A DNA stretch of 5,511 nucleotides from JBOFZL01 sp051655155 (lineage in GTDB: Bacteria; Bacillota; Clostridia; Peptostreptococcales; Filifactoraceae), in NCBI GenBank assembly GCA_051655155.1, contig JBOFZL010000037.1, positions 1 through 5,511 of the forward strand, read 5' to 3'. The notes under the pieces are model-generated. The model ran no database searches. It worked only from the letters and a program-made list of their open reading frames with translations, and had not been told where the DNA came from. The position numbers were made by a program, and so were the translations under genes. Positions 1 through 4,946 of this stretch are shown piece by piece; positions within the stretch are counted from its first letter, which is position 1; the number at the start of each line of letters is the position of its first letter.

Positions 1-284
1 CAGCCTACAAGCTGAAGCACATTAAGAGAAGAGAAAAGGTAAGAACCTTTTTTGCCAAATGCAATTTTTACAGTGTCCATAGAAGATTTTTTGGTGTTCG
101 AACCTATTATTCCTGCATAATACAATAGGATACAACCTATTATATGTCCTATTAAAATAGCCATTAAACCTTTGTTAAAACCTAAGGGGGCAATTAAGGT
201 TCCTGTTAATATTTCTGCGATGGAAACAGCAGCACCAAACCAAATTAAACCATTACTAAATACGGACGTTCTTTGTTCTTCCAT
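1..284 (-). CDS. cytX: Hydroxymethylpyrimidine transporter CytX, N-terminal part (runs off left edge)
   Basis: This is the first 94 codons of an integral-membrane permease of the NCS1 (nucleobase:cation symporter) family, CytX type, believed to import the thiamine pyrimidine precursor HMP. It starts at ATG 284 with AGGAGG (289-294) four bases upstream. The visible protein has a short polar N-terminus, a first hydrophobic segment at about residues 11-33 (with AEILTGTLIAPLGF), a second at about 39-61 (GHIIGCILLYYAGIIG), then a polar loop with KKSSMDTVKIAFGKKGS and the start of a third segment (SSLNVLQLVG). These motifs are those I associate with CytX; members are roughly 400 residues, so about three quarters is missing. 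The TPP riboswitch directly upstream independently supports a thiamine role. Substrate is inferred from family and riboswitch, not seen. Thiamine salvage genes may follow outside the window. Confidence 0.88.
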   Translation of the reverse strand, partial: MEEQRTSVFSNGLIWFGAAVSIAEILTGTLIAPLGFNKGLMAILIGHIIGCILLYYAGIIGSNTKKSSMDTVKIAFGKKGSYLFSSLNVLQLVG

Positions 285-288
285 AAAT

Positions 289-294
289 CCTCCT
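289..294 (-). promoter_or_regulatory. Ribosome-binding site of cytX
   Basis: AGGAGG on the minus strand lies 4 bases before ATG 284. It fixes the cytX start downstream of the riboswitch terminator. Confidence 0.8.
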
Positions 295-313
295 TTTAGT
301 TAAACAGGCAAAT

Positions 314-341
314 AAAAAAGCGAAAACCCCATAGTTTTCGC
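314..341 (-). terminator. Intrinsic terminator of the TPP riboswitch expression platform
   Basis: On the minus strand GCGAAAAC and GTTTTCGC (334-341 and 320-327) form an 8-bp stem with a 6-nt loop, followed directly by six U (314-319). It sits between the TPP aptamer and the cytX RBS, so thiamine pyrophosphate binding is expected to favour termination before cytX. The A-rich stretch just before the stem (about 342-350) could extend the pairing with the U tract. Confidence 0.88.
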
Positions 342-356
342 AAATTTTTATTTAAG

Positions 357-437
357 CTTCCTACGTTGGCATTACCCAAATCAGGTTTAAGGGTCTAAGT
401 TTAAACTTACTCTCAGCCTGTACACAAGCTCCCCTGT
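357..437 (-). promoter_or_regulatory. TPP (thi-box) riboswitch aptamer controlling cytX
   Basis: Read on the minus strand, the thi-box blocks occur in the expected order: AGGGGAGC, then GGCTGAGA (CTGAGA at 411-416), GACCCTT, ACCTGAT (380-386), GGGTAATGCC (368-377) and CGTAGGAAG. The conserved GGAUAAUGCC block appears here as GGGUAAUGCC, a small variation. The variable P3 stem is a perfect 14-bp palindrome, TAAGTTTAAACTTA (396-409). A promoter lies upstream and an intrinsic terminator downstream, so the element should act by transcription attenuation in cis on cytX. The exact ends depend on P1 pairing, which looks weak here. Confidence 0.95.
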
Positions 438-457
438 CTAATTATTATATTTCTTTG

Positions 458-486
458 AATATATCATATATTTATTTTTATAGCAA
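458..486 (-). promoter_or_regulatory. Promoter of the TPP riboswitch/cytX transcript
   Basis: On the minus strand TTGCTA (481-486) and TATATT (458-463) are separated by exactly 17 bp. This resembles a sigma-A promoter (4/6 and 5/6 matches). Predicted transcription starts near 451, about 14 nt before the aptamer. The spacing to the riboswitch makes it credible; the start site is inferred. Confidence 0.7.
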
Positions 487-634
487 GTCTTTAAATAAGA
501 TTAAATTGATTAGGCCTTCAAAGTATTATTAAAAAATAAAATTTTAATTAGCATCTAATAGACATCTTGTAAAAGAGTCATTATTGAACTAAATTTATTT
601 TAATTATTTTAATATTATGAATAACTATACCTGA
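487..634. other. Intergenic region between regulator stop and cytX promoter
   Basis: About 150 bp of very AT-rich sequence. I see no ORF with an RBS and no GC-containing stem followed by a U tract that would clearly terminate the regulator transcript. Only weak all-A/T complementarity (around 531-551) is present, so the regulator message may read through towards the cytX leader. Confidence 0.5.
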
Positions 635-1294
635 TTATGAGATAAGTTGAAAGTTATTTTTATTGTAACGTATAAGCCCTTCTTTTTGCATTTTACTTAA
701 TTCAGCAGATAATGCACTGCGATCTACAGAAAGATAGTCTGCTAATTCTTGTCTATTAAAGGGAATAACAATCATATCTTTATTCTGCTTAATAGATTCG
801 GAGGATAGATAAGAAAGGAGTTTTTCTCTAGTGGTACGTTTTGTTATATGACTCATTTTCTGTGTTAAAAAAATATTTTTTTTAGCACAAATGGAAAGTA
901 GGTTACCTATAATAGAGTGATGATGATTACAGCAACTACTACAAGTTTTAAGTAATTTTCCCACATTTATAAATAAAACAGTGGAAGTTGATCCGGATAT
1001 TAAAGAAACGCCTAGTTCTGTATGTGGAACACAAGCATAGGATTCTCCAAAAATATCACCAGAATGAAGATGAGATATTATAGCACGATTTCCCCAATAA
1101 TCTTCTTGGATAACAAAGGCTTCCCCTGCTAAGAAAATCCCAAGTTCAAAAGTATTTGTGCCTACTTCCAGTATGGTTTCATTTTTTTGAAAATTTGATA
1201 TACGAGAGCCAAGGCAGTTTAATACGTGGATAATTTCTTTTTCAGAAAGCTTAAAAAATAGGGGGTTAAGCTTTAAAATATTAATATAATTCAT
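635..1294 (-). CDS. Crp/Fnr-family transcriptional regulator, HcpR-like, divergent from hcp
   Basis: This is a 219-residue cytoplasmic DNA-binding regulator of usual family length. The N-terminal half (about 10-115) is a cNMP-binding-type beta-roll, with GEAFVIQ and SGDIFGES (about 78-85). The Arg-Ser/Thr-Ala signature of cAMP binding is not seen, so cAMP is an unlikely ligand. Residues 118-126 read CSSCCNHHH at the start of the dimerisation helix. The C-terminal winged helix-turn-helix covers about 150-215, with NRQELADYLSVDRSALSAEL as its core. The start chosen is ATG 1294 with GAGG six bases upstream. A TTG four codons earlier overlaps that Shine-Dalgarno and is not used here. The gene diverges from hcp across a 133-bp gap with a perfect palindrome. 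By analogy with HcpR-type regulators next to hcp it probably responds to NO or related stress. The family is firm; ligand and target are inferred. Confidence 0.88.
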   Translation of the reverse strand: MNYINILKLNPLFFKLSEKEIIHVLNCLGSRISNFQKNETILEVGTNTFELGIFLAGEAFVIQEDYWGNRAIISHLHSGDIFGESYACVPHTELGVSLISGSTSTVLFINVGKLLKTCSSCCNHHHSIIGNLLSICAKKNIFLTQKMSHITKRTTREKLLSYLSSESIKQNKDMIVIPFNRQELADYLSVDRSALSAELSKMQKEGLIRYNKNNFQLIS

Positions 1295-1300
1295 AAAAAA

Positions 1301-1304
1301 CCTC
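1301..1304 (-). promoter_or_regulatory. Ribosome-binding site deciding the regulator start
   Basis: GAGG on the minus strand lies 6 bases before ATG 1294. A possible in-frame TTG start at 1306 would place this site inside the coding sequence and has no good RBS of its own, so the ATG is preferred. Confidence 0.65.
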
Positions 1305-1318
1305 AACTTTCATAAAAT

Positions 1319-1332
1319 GTTGTAAAAACAAC
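1319..1332. promoter_or_regulatory. Perfect 14-bp palindrome, probable operator of the divergent regulator
   Basis: GTTGT-AAAA-ACAAC is a perfect inverted repeat with 5-bp arms around a 4-bp centre, the arm/spacer layout of many Crp/Fnr-family sites. Its centre (1325.5) lies 41.5 bp upstream of the hcp transcription start predicted from the TATAAT at 1355-1360, the classic class II activator position. Relative to the predicted regulator start (about 1341, minus strand) it sits at about +10 to +23, where binding would repress. It does not match the FNR (TTGAT-N4-ATCAA) or CRP (TGTGA-N6-TCACA) consensus. Protein binding is inferred. Confidence 0.7.
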
Positions 1333-1360
1333 CGATTAATTTAATCTATTATATTATAAT
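1332..1360 (+). promoter_or_regulatory. Activator-dependent promoter of hcp
   Basis: A perfect -10 TATAAT lies at 1355-1360, but the -35 position at 17-bp spacing (1332-1337) reads CCGATT, a very poor -35. A weak -35 next to a well-placed operator is typical of a promoter needing an activator. Transcription is predicted to start at about 1367, leaving a leader of about 60 nt before the hcp start codon. Confidence 0.65.
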
Positions 1361-1376
1361 TGAGGAGACAAGTAAA
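1348..1376 (-). promoter_or_regulatory. Putative promoter of the Crp/Fnr regulator gene
   Basis: On the minus strand TTTACT (1371-1376, 4/6) and TATAAT (1348-1353, 6/6) are 17 bp apart, predicting a start near 1341 and a leader of about 47 nt. This promoter overlaps the hcp promoter almost completely, so polymerase could occupy only one at a time. Confidence 0.55.
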
Positions 1377-1427
1377 TAGAAACTAAATTTGAAAATGGTA
1401 AATTAAAATAAGAGGAGGAGATTAGAA

Positions 1428-3065
1428 ATGAAAGAATCAATGTTTTGTTTTCAATGTCAAGAAACAGTTGGAAACAGTGGATGTACAAAAGGTGGGGTAT
1501 GTGGAAAGAAGGTATCGACTGCTAATTTTCAGGATGTTTTAATAGATGTTACAAAAGGTTTTAGCGAGGTACTAATATTAGGGAGAAAGCAAGGCTTAGA
1601 AATATCTGAAAAGCTAGAAGATATAGTTAGTTTCAATCTATTTGTAACTATAACTAATGCAAATTTTGATGATGAAAAGATAGTCAAACAAATAATTAAG
1701 ACTGTTGAACTTAAAAAAGAACTTATCAGTAAATTGGCCAACAAAGAAGGTCTTTCGGAGATAGCGCTATGGTCAGGAAAAACAAAATCAGAAATAGAGG
1801 CTAGAACAAAGTCTGTTGGTATTCTTCTTACTGAAAATCAAGATATAAGAAGTTTAAAAGAGTTGATAACATATGGATTAAAGGGAATGGCTGCATATAA
1901 TAAACATGCACATGCTTTAGGAAAAAGAAACAAGGATGTGGATAACTTTATTCAAGAAACATTAGTTGCTATTGAGAATACATCTATAACTTTAGAAGAA
2001 TTAATTTCATTAACCATAAAAACAGGAGAATACGGAGTGAAGGCAATGGCATTATTAGACGAAGCGAATAATAGTAGCTTTGGACATCCGGAGATTTCAA
2101 GTGTAAATATAGGAGTCAGAAATAAACCGGCTATATTAGTATCAGGCCATGATTTAAAAGACTTAGAACAATTACTAGAACAAACAAAGGCTAGTGGCGT
2201 GGATGTATATACTCATTCCGAAATGCTACCAGCAAACTATTATCCATTCTTTAAAAAGTATGATAACCTAGTAGGAAACTATGGGAATGCTTGGTGGAAA
2301 CAGAAAGAAGAGTTTGAAACTTTCAATGGACCTATATTATTTACTACAAATTGTATAGTACCTCCAAAAGAAAGCTACAAAGACAGGGTATATACAACTG
2401 GAGCAGCTGGGTTTGAAGGCTGTAAGCACATATTTGGTGAAATAGGCGAGAAAAAAGATTTTAGTGAGCTTATTGAGCATGCGAAACAATGTGAGCCACC
2501 AAGGGAAATAGAACAAGGTACAATCGTAGGAGGCTTTGCTCATAACCAAGTATTCGCTTTAGCGGATAAAGTGGTTGACGCAGTAAAGTCAGGAGCTATC
2601 AAAAAGTTTGTGGTAATGGCAGGCTGTGATGGAAGACACAAGGAAAGAAGTTATTATGAAGACTTTGCAAAGGAATTGCCAAAGGACACAGTAATACTAA
2701 CTGCAGGCTGTGCAAAATATAGATATAATAAGTTAAATCTTGGCGATATTGGAGGAATTCCTAGGGTATTAGATGCAGGACAGTGCAATGATTCTTATTC
2801 ATTGGCATTAATAGCACTTAAATTAAAAGAGGTGTTTGAGTTACAAGACATAAATGATCTACCAATTATATATAATATCGCTTGGTATGAGCAAAAAGCA
2901 GTAATAGTATTACTAGCACTGTTATCATTAGGAGTAAAGAATATTCATCTTGGGCCAACACTTCCAGCTTTCTTATCACCAACGGTTGCTAGTTTCTTAG
3001 TAGAGAACTTTGGAATAGCAGGAATTAAGACGGCAGGAGAAGACCTAGAAAACTTTTTTAGTTAA
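1428..3065 (+). CDS. hcp: Hybrid cluster protein (hydroxylamine reductase), class I
   Basis: This is a complete 545-residue cytoplasmic iron-sulfur enzyme. Hcp reduces hydroxylamine to ammonia in vitro, and in bacteria it is linked to NO detoxification and nitrosative stress. The N-terminal cubane ligands are C7, C10, C19 and C25 (C-x2-C-x8-C-x5-C), the compact pattern of anaerobe class I enzymes, not the wider one of the enterobacterial class. All seven ligands of the hybrid Fe-S-O cluster can be placed: H241, E265, C309, C400 (in MAGCDGRHKERSYYED, the expected persulfide Cys), C428 (TAGCAKYRYN), C453 (GQCNDSYS) and E488 (WYEQKAV). The spacings 28, 25 and 35 between the last four match the Desulfovibrio enzyme as I recall it. 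The start is ATG 1428, with AGGAGG (1413-1418) nine bases upstream. No hcr reductase gene adjoins, as is usual for class I. The gene is probably activated by the divergent Crp/Fnr regulator. Confidence 0.98.
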   Translation: MKESMFCFQCQETVGNSGCTKGGVCGKKVSTANFQDVLIDVTKGFSEVLILGRKQGLEISEKLEDIVSFNLFVTITNANFDDEKIVKQIIKTVELKKELISKLANKEGLSEIALWSGKTKSEIEARTKSVGILLTENQDIRSLKELITYGLKGMAAYNKHAHALGKRNKDVDNFIQETLVAIENTSITLEELISLTIKTGEYGVKAMALLDEANNSSFGHPEISSVNIGVRNKPAILVSGHDLKDLEQLLEQTKASGVDVYTHSEMLPANYYPFFKKYDNLVGNYGNAWWKQKEEFETFNGPILFTTNCIVPPKESYKDRVYTTGAAGFEGCKHIFGEIGEKKDFSELIEHAKQCEPPREIEQGTIVGGFAHNQVFALADKVVDAVKSGAIKKFVVMAGCDGRHKERSYYEDFAKELPKDTVILTAGCAKYRYNKLNLGDIGGIPRVLDAGQCNDSYSLALIALKLKEVFELQDINDLPIIYNIAWYEQKAVIVLLALLSLGVKNIHLGPTLPAFLSPTVASFLVENFGIAGIKTAGEDLENFFS

Positions 3066-3096
3066 GGATAAGAATATAGCTTTAATTTAAACAAAC

Positions 3097-3125
3097 CCCC
3101 TTTTTTGTATTTGACAGTAAAGGGG
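3097..3125. terminator. Candidate hairpin between convergent hcp and GNAT genes
   Basis: CCCCTTT (3097-3103) and AAAGGGG (3119-3125) form a perfect 7-bp stem around a 15-nt loop, in the gap between two convergent stop codons. On the minus strand it is followed by TTTGTTTAAATT, a passable U-rich tail for the GNAT transcript. On the plus strand the tail is not U-rich, so it is a poor terminator for hcp. The large loop keeps confidence moderate. Confidence 0.45.
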
Positions 3126-3150
3126 TACATATCAACATATAGTGACATTA

Positions 3151-3849
3151 TTAAAAAAGCCAATATATTTTTTCTTCTGAAACATCCATACCAAGCTTTT
3201 TCTGAAGGGCCAAGGATTTATGATTTGTATCTTCAACCTGTCCGAAGGGCGTCCAACCTTTGTGGATTATATGGTTATTTAAAAACTGTTCTAATAAACT
3301 TCCATAACCATTATTTCTATATTCAGGTAAGATAAAGAGCAGTCCACAGCTTCCTTCCAAGTGAAGTCCTATAAAACCTACCAGTTTATCATCTAAGAAC
3401 CCGCCAAAAATATGATGCTCATTTAAAAGGATATGAAGTTTTTCAATGGAGTATACCTTGTAATATTCATGTATAGTTTCTTTAAAGCTGCTATCCAAAA
3501 CTTTTATTTTTAAGCTGTCCGATAGTGTTATTAACTGCCTACTTAGATTAGCTGTCTGATAGCAAGTTATGGTAGTGTTTAGAAAGAATTTTCTCTTTGC
3601 AAAGTCAACTAATTCTTCTTGGTGTAAACAAAGTAGATTTGCATTTTTGGGAAGTTCGGACTCTAAAAGAGCTATACCCTTGGGTATATTTTCACTATAC
3701 ATCATATAGGCAGAGGACCTTTCCTCATGAATTAGTACGGTTTTATCATCTGCATAAACCACCTTGGCATGACCTCTTTTTATAGGCTCTAACATATCTA
3801 TATTAAAAATCGTATTTTTTGAAAGTGTTGTTATAGCTTGATTTATCAT
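3151..3849 (-). CDS. GNAT-family N-acetyltransferase, substrate unknown
   Basis: This 232-residue cytoplasmic protein should transfer an acyl group from acetyl-CoA (or another acyl-CoA) to an unidentified amine. The C-terminal GNAT domain spans about 115-232. It has a beta strand ending in LVGFIGLHLEGSCGLLFILP, then the acyl-CoA pyrophosphate loop in YRNNGYGSLL (R178-G183), and a C-terminal NHKSLALQKKLGM helix with EKIYWLF at the end. The FGQVED..N..SLALQKKLG pattern resembles the FR47/GLYAT-like branch. The N-terminal 110 residues look like the degenerate first half found in some two-lobed GNATs; this is my inference. The start is ATG 3849 with AGGAGG four bases upstream. The frame stays open upstream to another ATG at 3981, but that lies beyond the promoter and lacks an RBS. 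The gene is monocistronic and convergent with hcp, with no sign of a functional link. Confidence 0.85.
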   Translation of the reverse strand: MINQAITTLSKNTIFNIDMLEPIKRGHAKVVYADDKTVLIHEERSSAYMMYSENIPKGIALLESELPKNANLLCLHQEELVDFAKRKFFLNTTITCYQTANLSRQLITLSDSLKIKVLDSSFKETIHEYYKVYSIEKLHILLNEHHIFGGFLDDKLVGFIGLHLEGSCGLLFILPEYRNNGYGSLLEQFLNNHIIHKGWTPFGQVEDTNHKSLALQKKLGMDVSEEKIYWLF

Positions 3850-3853
3850 TTGT

Positions 3854-3859
3854 CCTCCT
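3854..3859 (-). promoter_or_regulatory. Ribosome-binding site deciding the GNAT start
   Basis: AGGAGG on the minus strand lies 4 bases before ATG 3849. Together with the promoter at 3895-3923 it shows that the 44 in-frame codons upstream are leader and promoter DNA, not protein. Confidence 0.85.
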
Positions 3860-3894
3860 AAAACTATAAAAGTTACATAATATGACTTAGCTTT

Positions 3895-3923
3895 ATTATA
3901 GTTTTCAGTATACTTTTTTGCAA
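3895..3923 (-). promoter_or_regulatory. Promoter of the GNAT gene
   Basis: On the minus strand TTGCAA (3918-3923, 4/6) and a perfect TATAAT (3895-3900) are separated by exactly 17 bp. The predicted start near 3888 gives a leader of about 39 nt. No operator is obvious. Confidence 0.8.
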
Positions 3924-4009
3924 GAAAAATAAAGTATAGTTTATGGTTTTGTAGATTTGAACTATTAATATATTTTGACAAAAAAAATTATAAAACTTAA
4001 AGAAAAATA

Positions 4010-4038
4010 GTGCAAAAAACTTTAAACTATGTTAAAAT
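4010..4038 (+). promoter_or_regulatory. Putative promoter of tRNA-Ser
   Basis: GTGCAA (4010-4015) and TAAAAT (4033-4038) are 17 bp apart, predicting a start near 4045, about 10 nt before the mature tRNA. A perfect TTGACA also lies at 3975-3980, but its 17-bp partner TAAAGA (3998-4003) is weaker. Either or both could serve the tRNA. Confidence 0.5.
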
Positions 4039-4054
4039 ATGGAAGTTAGCATGA

Positions 4055-4144
4055 GGAGAGTTGTCCGAGTGGTTTAAGGAGCACGCCTGGAAAGCGTGTT
4101 TACGGGAAACTGTAACGAGGGTTCGAATCCCTTGCTCTCCGCCA
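4055..4144 (+). tRNA. tRNA-Ser, anticodon GGA
   Basis: This is a 90-nt class II tRNA with encoded CCA. The acceptor arm pairs GGAGAGT (4055-4061) with GCTCTCC (4134-4140), ending in a T-G wobble; the discriminator is G4141 and CCA is 4142-4144. The anticodon stem CACGC/GCGTG (4082-4086 and 4094-4098) closes the loop CTGGAAA, giving anticodon GGA (4089-4091), which reads UCC and UCU serine codons. A long variable arm (TTTACGGGAAACTGTAACG region) confirms the serine class. The T arm is AGGGTTCGAATCCCT. It stands alone, with its own promoter and terminator. Confidence 0.97.
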
Positions 4145-4201
4145 GAAGATTAGGTTAAAATAGATACAGGGCTGAAAAAGCCAGTGTTTATATGGACTTA
4201 C
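4145..4201 (+). other. 3' trailer of the tRNA-Ser transcript
   Basis: This 57-nt stretch lies between the tRNA CCA and the terminator stem. It contains a small GGCT-GAAAA-AGCC hairpin and no ORF. It is longer than needed for a minimal tRNA trailer, but I see no motif of a known RNA family in it. Confidence 0.4.
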
Positions 4202-4237
4202 GAGGGTTTTGAATGAAAAATTCAAAGCCCTCTTTTT
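4202..4237 (+). terminator. Strong intrinsic terminator after tRNA-Ser
   Basis: GAGGGTTTTGAAT (4202-4214) and ATTCAAAGCCCTC (4220-4232) form a 13-bp stem with one T-G wobble and a GAAAA loop, followed directly by five T (4233-4237). It ends the tRNA-Ser transcription unit. Confidence 0.93.
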
Positions 4238-4518
4238 CTATATATAAACCCTTTTTTTGAGAAGAAGGTAAGGTTTTTTGTTTTTGGTTTGAATCAGTTG
4301 TATAAACAATTTAATAAAACTAATGGCACACAATCATTATAAAAATGTTATCTATGTGAAAATTTTAATTGGATCGTAAAAATATATTGTTGCATAATTA
4401 CTACATATAGGATAATGAAAAACAGATATTAAATAAAAAGAAAGCTAAATGGAATAAGTACAAATAAATTAAGAATATTAATGTGATTTTTATATAAAAG
4501 TTTAATAGTCTTTGAAAA
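4238..4518. other. AT-rich intergenic region without a recognisable gene
   Basis: About 280 bp, dense in A and T with T-runs near 4250-4290. I find no ORF with an RBS, no tRNA and no direct repeat of the tRNA-Ser 3' end. It separates the tRNA terminator from the promoter of the small decayed gene. Confidence 0.5.
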
Positions 4519-4548
4519 TTGAAAAAAACTGCTATTATTAATTATAAA
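4519..4548 (+). promoter_or_regulatory. Promoter of the small decayed gene
   Basis: TTGAAA (4519-4524, 5/6) and TATAAA (4543-4548, 5/6) are 18 bp apart. The predicted start near 4555 is 24 nt before the ATG at 4579, with GGAGG at 4568-4572. Confidence 0.55.
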
Positions 4549-4578
4549 AATCATCATGAACTTGTATGGAGGTTGTAT

Positions 4579-4819
4579 ATGAAAAAGAATATAGGATCAT
4601 TATTTGTATTTATAGCAATTTTTGCATTTTGAAACTACAAGAATATAATATACACTGATTATCAACAAGATTTTATTTATATAACAAAATAATTAATATT
4701 TATCCTTTTGTATCACCTCAAGATGAACATAATTTTAAGGAAAATAAAAATAAATATTTGAAAAAAACTGTGAAAATGAAGAAGAGTTTGTAAAAAAAGT
4801 AAATATTTTAAATAGGTGA
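4579..4819 (+). pseudogene. Decayed small gene with signal-peptide-like start (or a 17-residue peptide ORF)
   Basis: An ATG at 4579 with GGAGG six bases upstream opens the peptide MKKNIGSLFVFIAIFAF, a positively charged N-terminus plus hydrophobic core as in a signal peptide or membrane anchor, and stops at TGA 4630-4632. Beyond the stop the same frame gives 19 more plausible residues (NYKNIIYTDYQQDFIY...) to 4692. A second frame continues with NIYPFVSPQDEHNFKENKNK (up to about 4757), and a third with FEKNCENEEEFVKKVNILNR, ending at TGA 4817-4819. Joined, they would make a secreted or anchored protein of about 80 residues broken by one nonsense codon (perhaps TGG to TGA) and two frameshifts, the second near an A-tract. 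I do not recognise the family. Alternatively only the 17-residue peptide is real. The reconstruction is an inference from frame-by-frame reading. Confidence 0.4.
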
Positions 4820-4859
4820 TAATAAAAATTCACTGTCATAAGATTACTAACAGTGAATT
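4820..4859 (-). terminator. Terminator of the surface-protein gene, possibly bidirectional
   Basis: AATTCACTGT (4827-4836) and ACAGTGAATT (4850-4859) form a perfect 10-bp stem with a 13-nt loop. On the minus strand it is followed by TTTATTATC, a U-rich tail, placing it about 90 nt past the surface-protein stop codon. On the plus strand it directly follows the end of the decayed gene, but the tail there is only moderately U-rich. Confidence 0.7.
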
Positions 4860-4946
4860 ATATTAGTTTATAAGGTTTTAAAAATAATTTCAAATTTTAT
4901 TATTAAAATTGTTATTTTATAAAATTTAATAGTTTTACAGAAAAAG
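4860..4946. other. 3' untranslated stretch of the surface-protein gene
   Basis: 87 bp of almost pure A/T between the surface-protein stop codon and the hairpin at 4827-4859. I see no ORF, motif or further stem of note. Confidence 0.5.

Noticed and set aside
396..409. 14-bp palindrome TAAGTTTAAACTTA as a protein operator
   Set aside because: It falls in the variable P3 arm of the TPP aptamer, which explains its symmetry.
1295..1306. TTG start extending the regulator by four codons
   Set aside because: The TTG overlaps the GAGG that serves ATG 1294, and the ATG has ideal spacing.
1529..1744. Open frame of 71 codons antisense to the start of hcp
   Set aside because: It lies fully inside hcp on the opposite strand, has no RBS and its translation shows no domain; hcp here carries clear conserved sequence.
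2337..2549. Open frame of 70 codons antisense to the middle of hcp
   Set aside because: It is a shadow of the hcp reading frame, with no RBS or recognisable motif.
3105..3335. Open frame of 76 codons on the plus strand after hcp
   Set aside because: It starts inside the intergenic hairpin and overlaps the catalytic end of the GNAT gene on the other strand; no RBS.
3597..3785. Open frame of 62 codons on the plus strand inside the GNAT gene
   Set aside because: It is antisense to a well-supported gene, with no RBS or motif.
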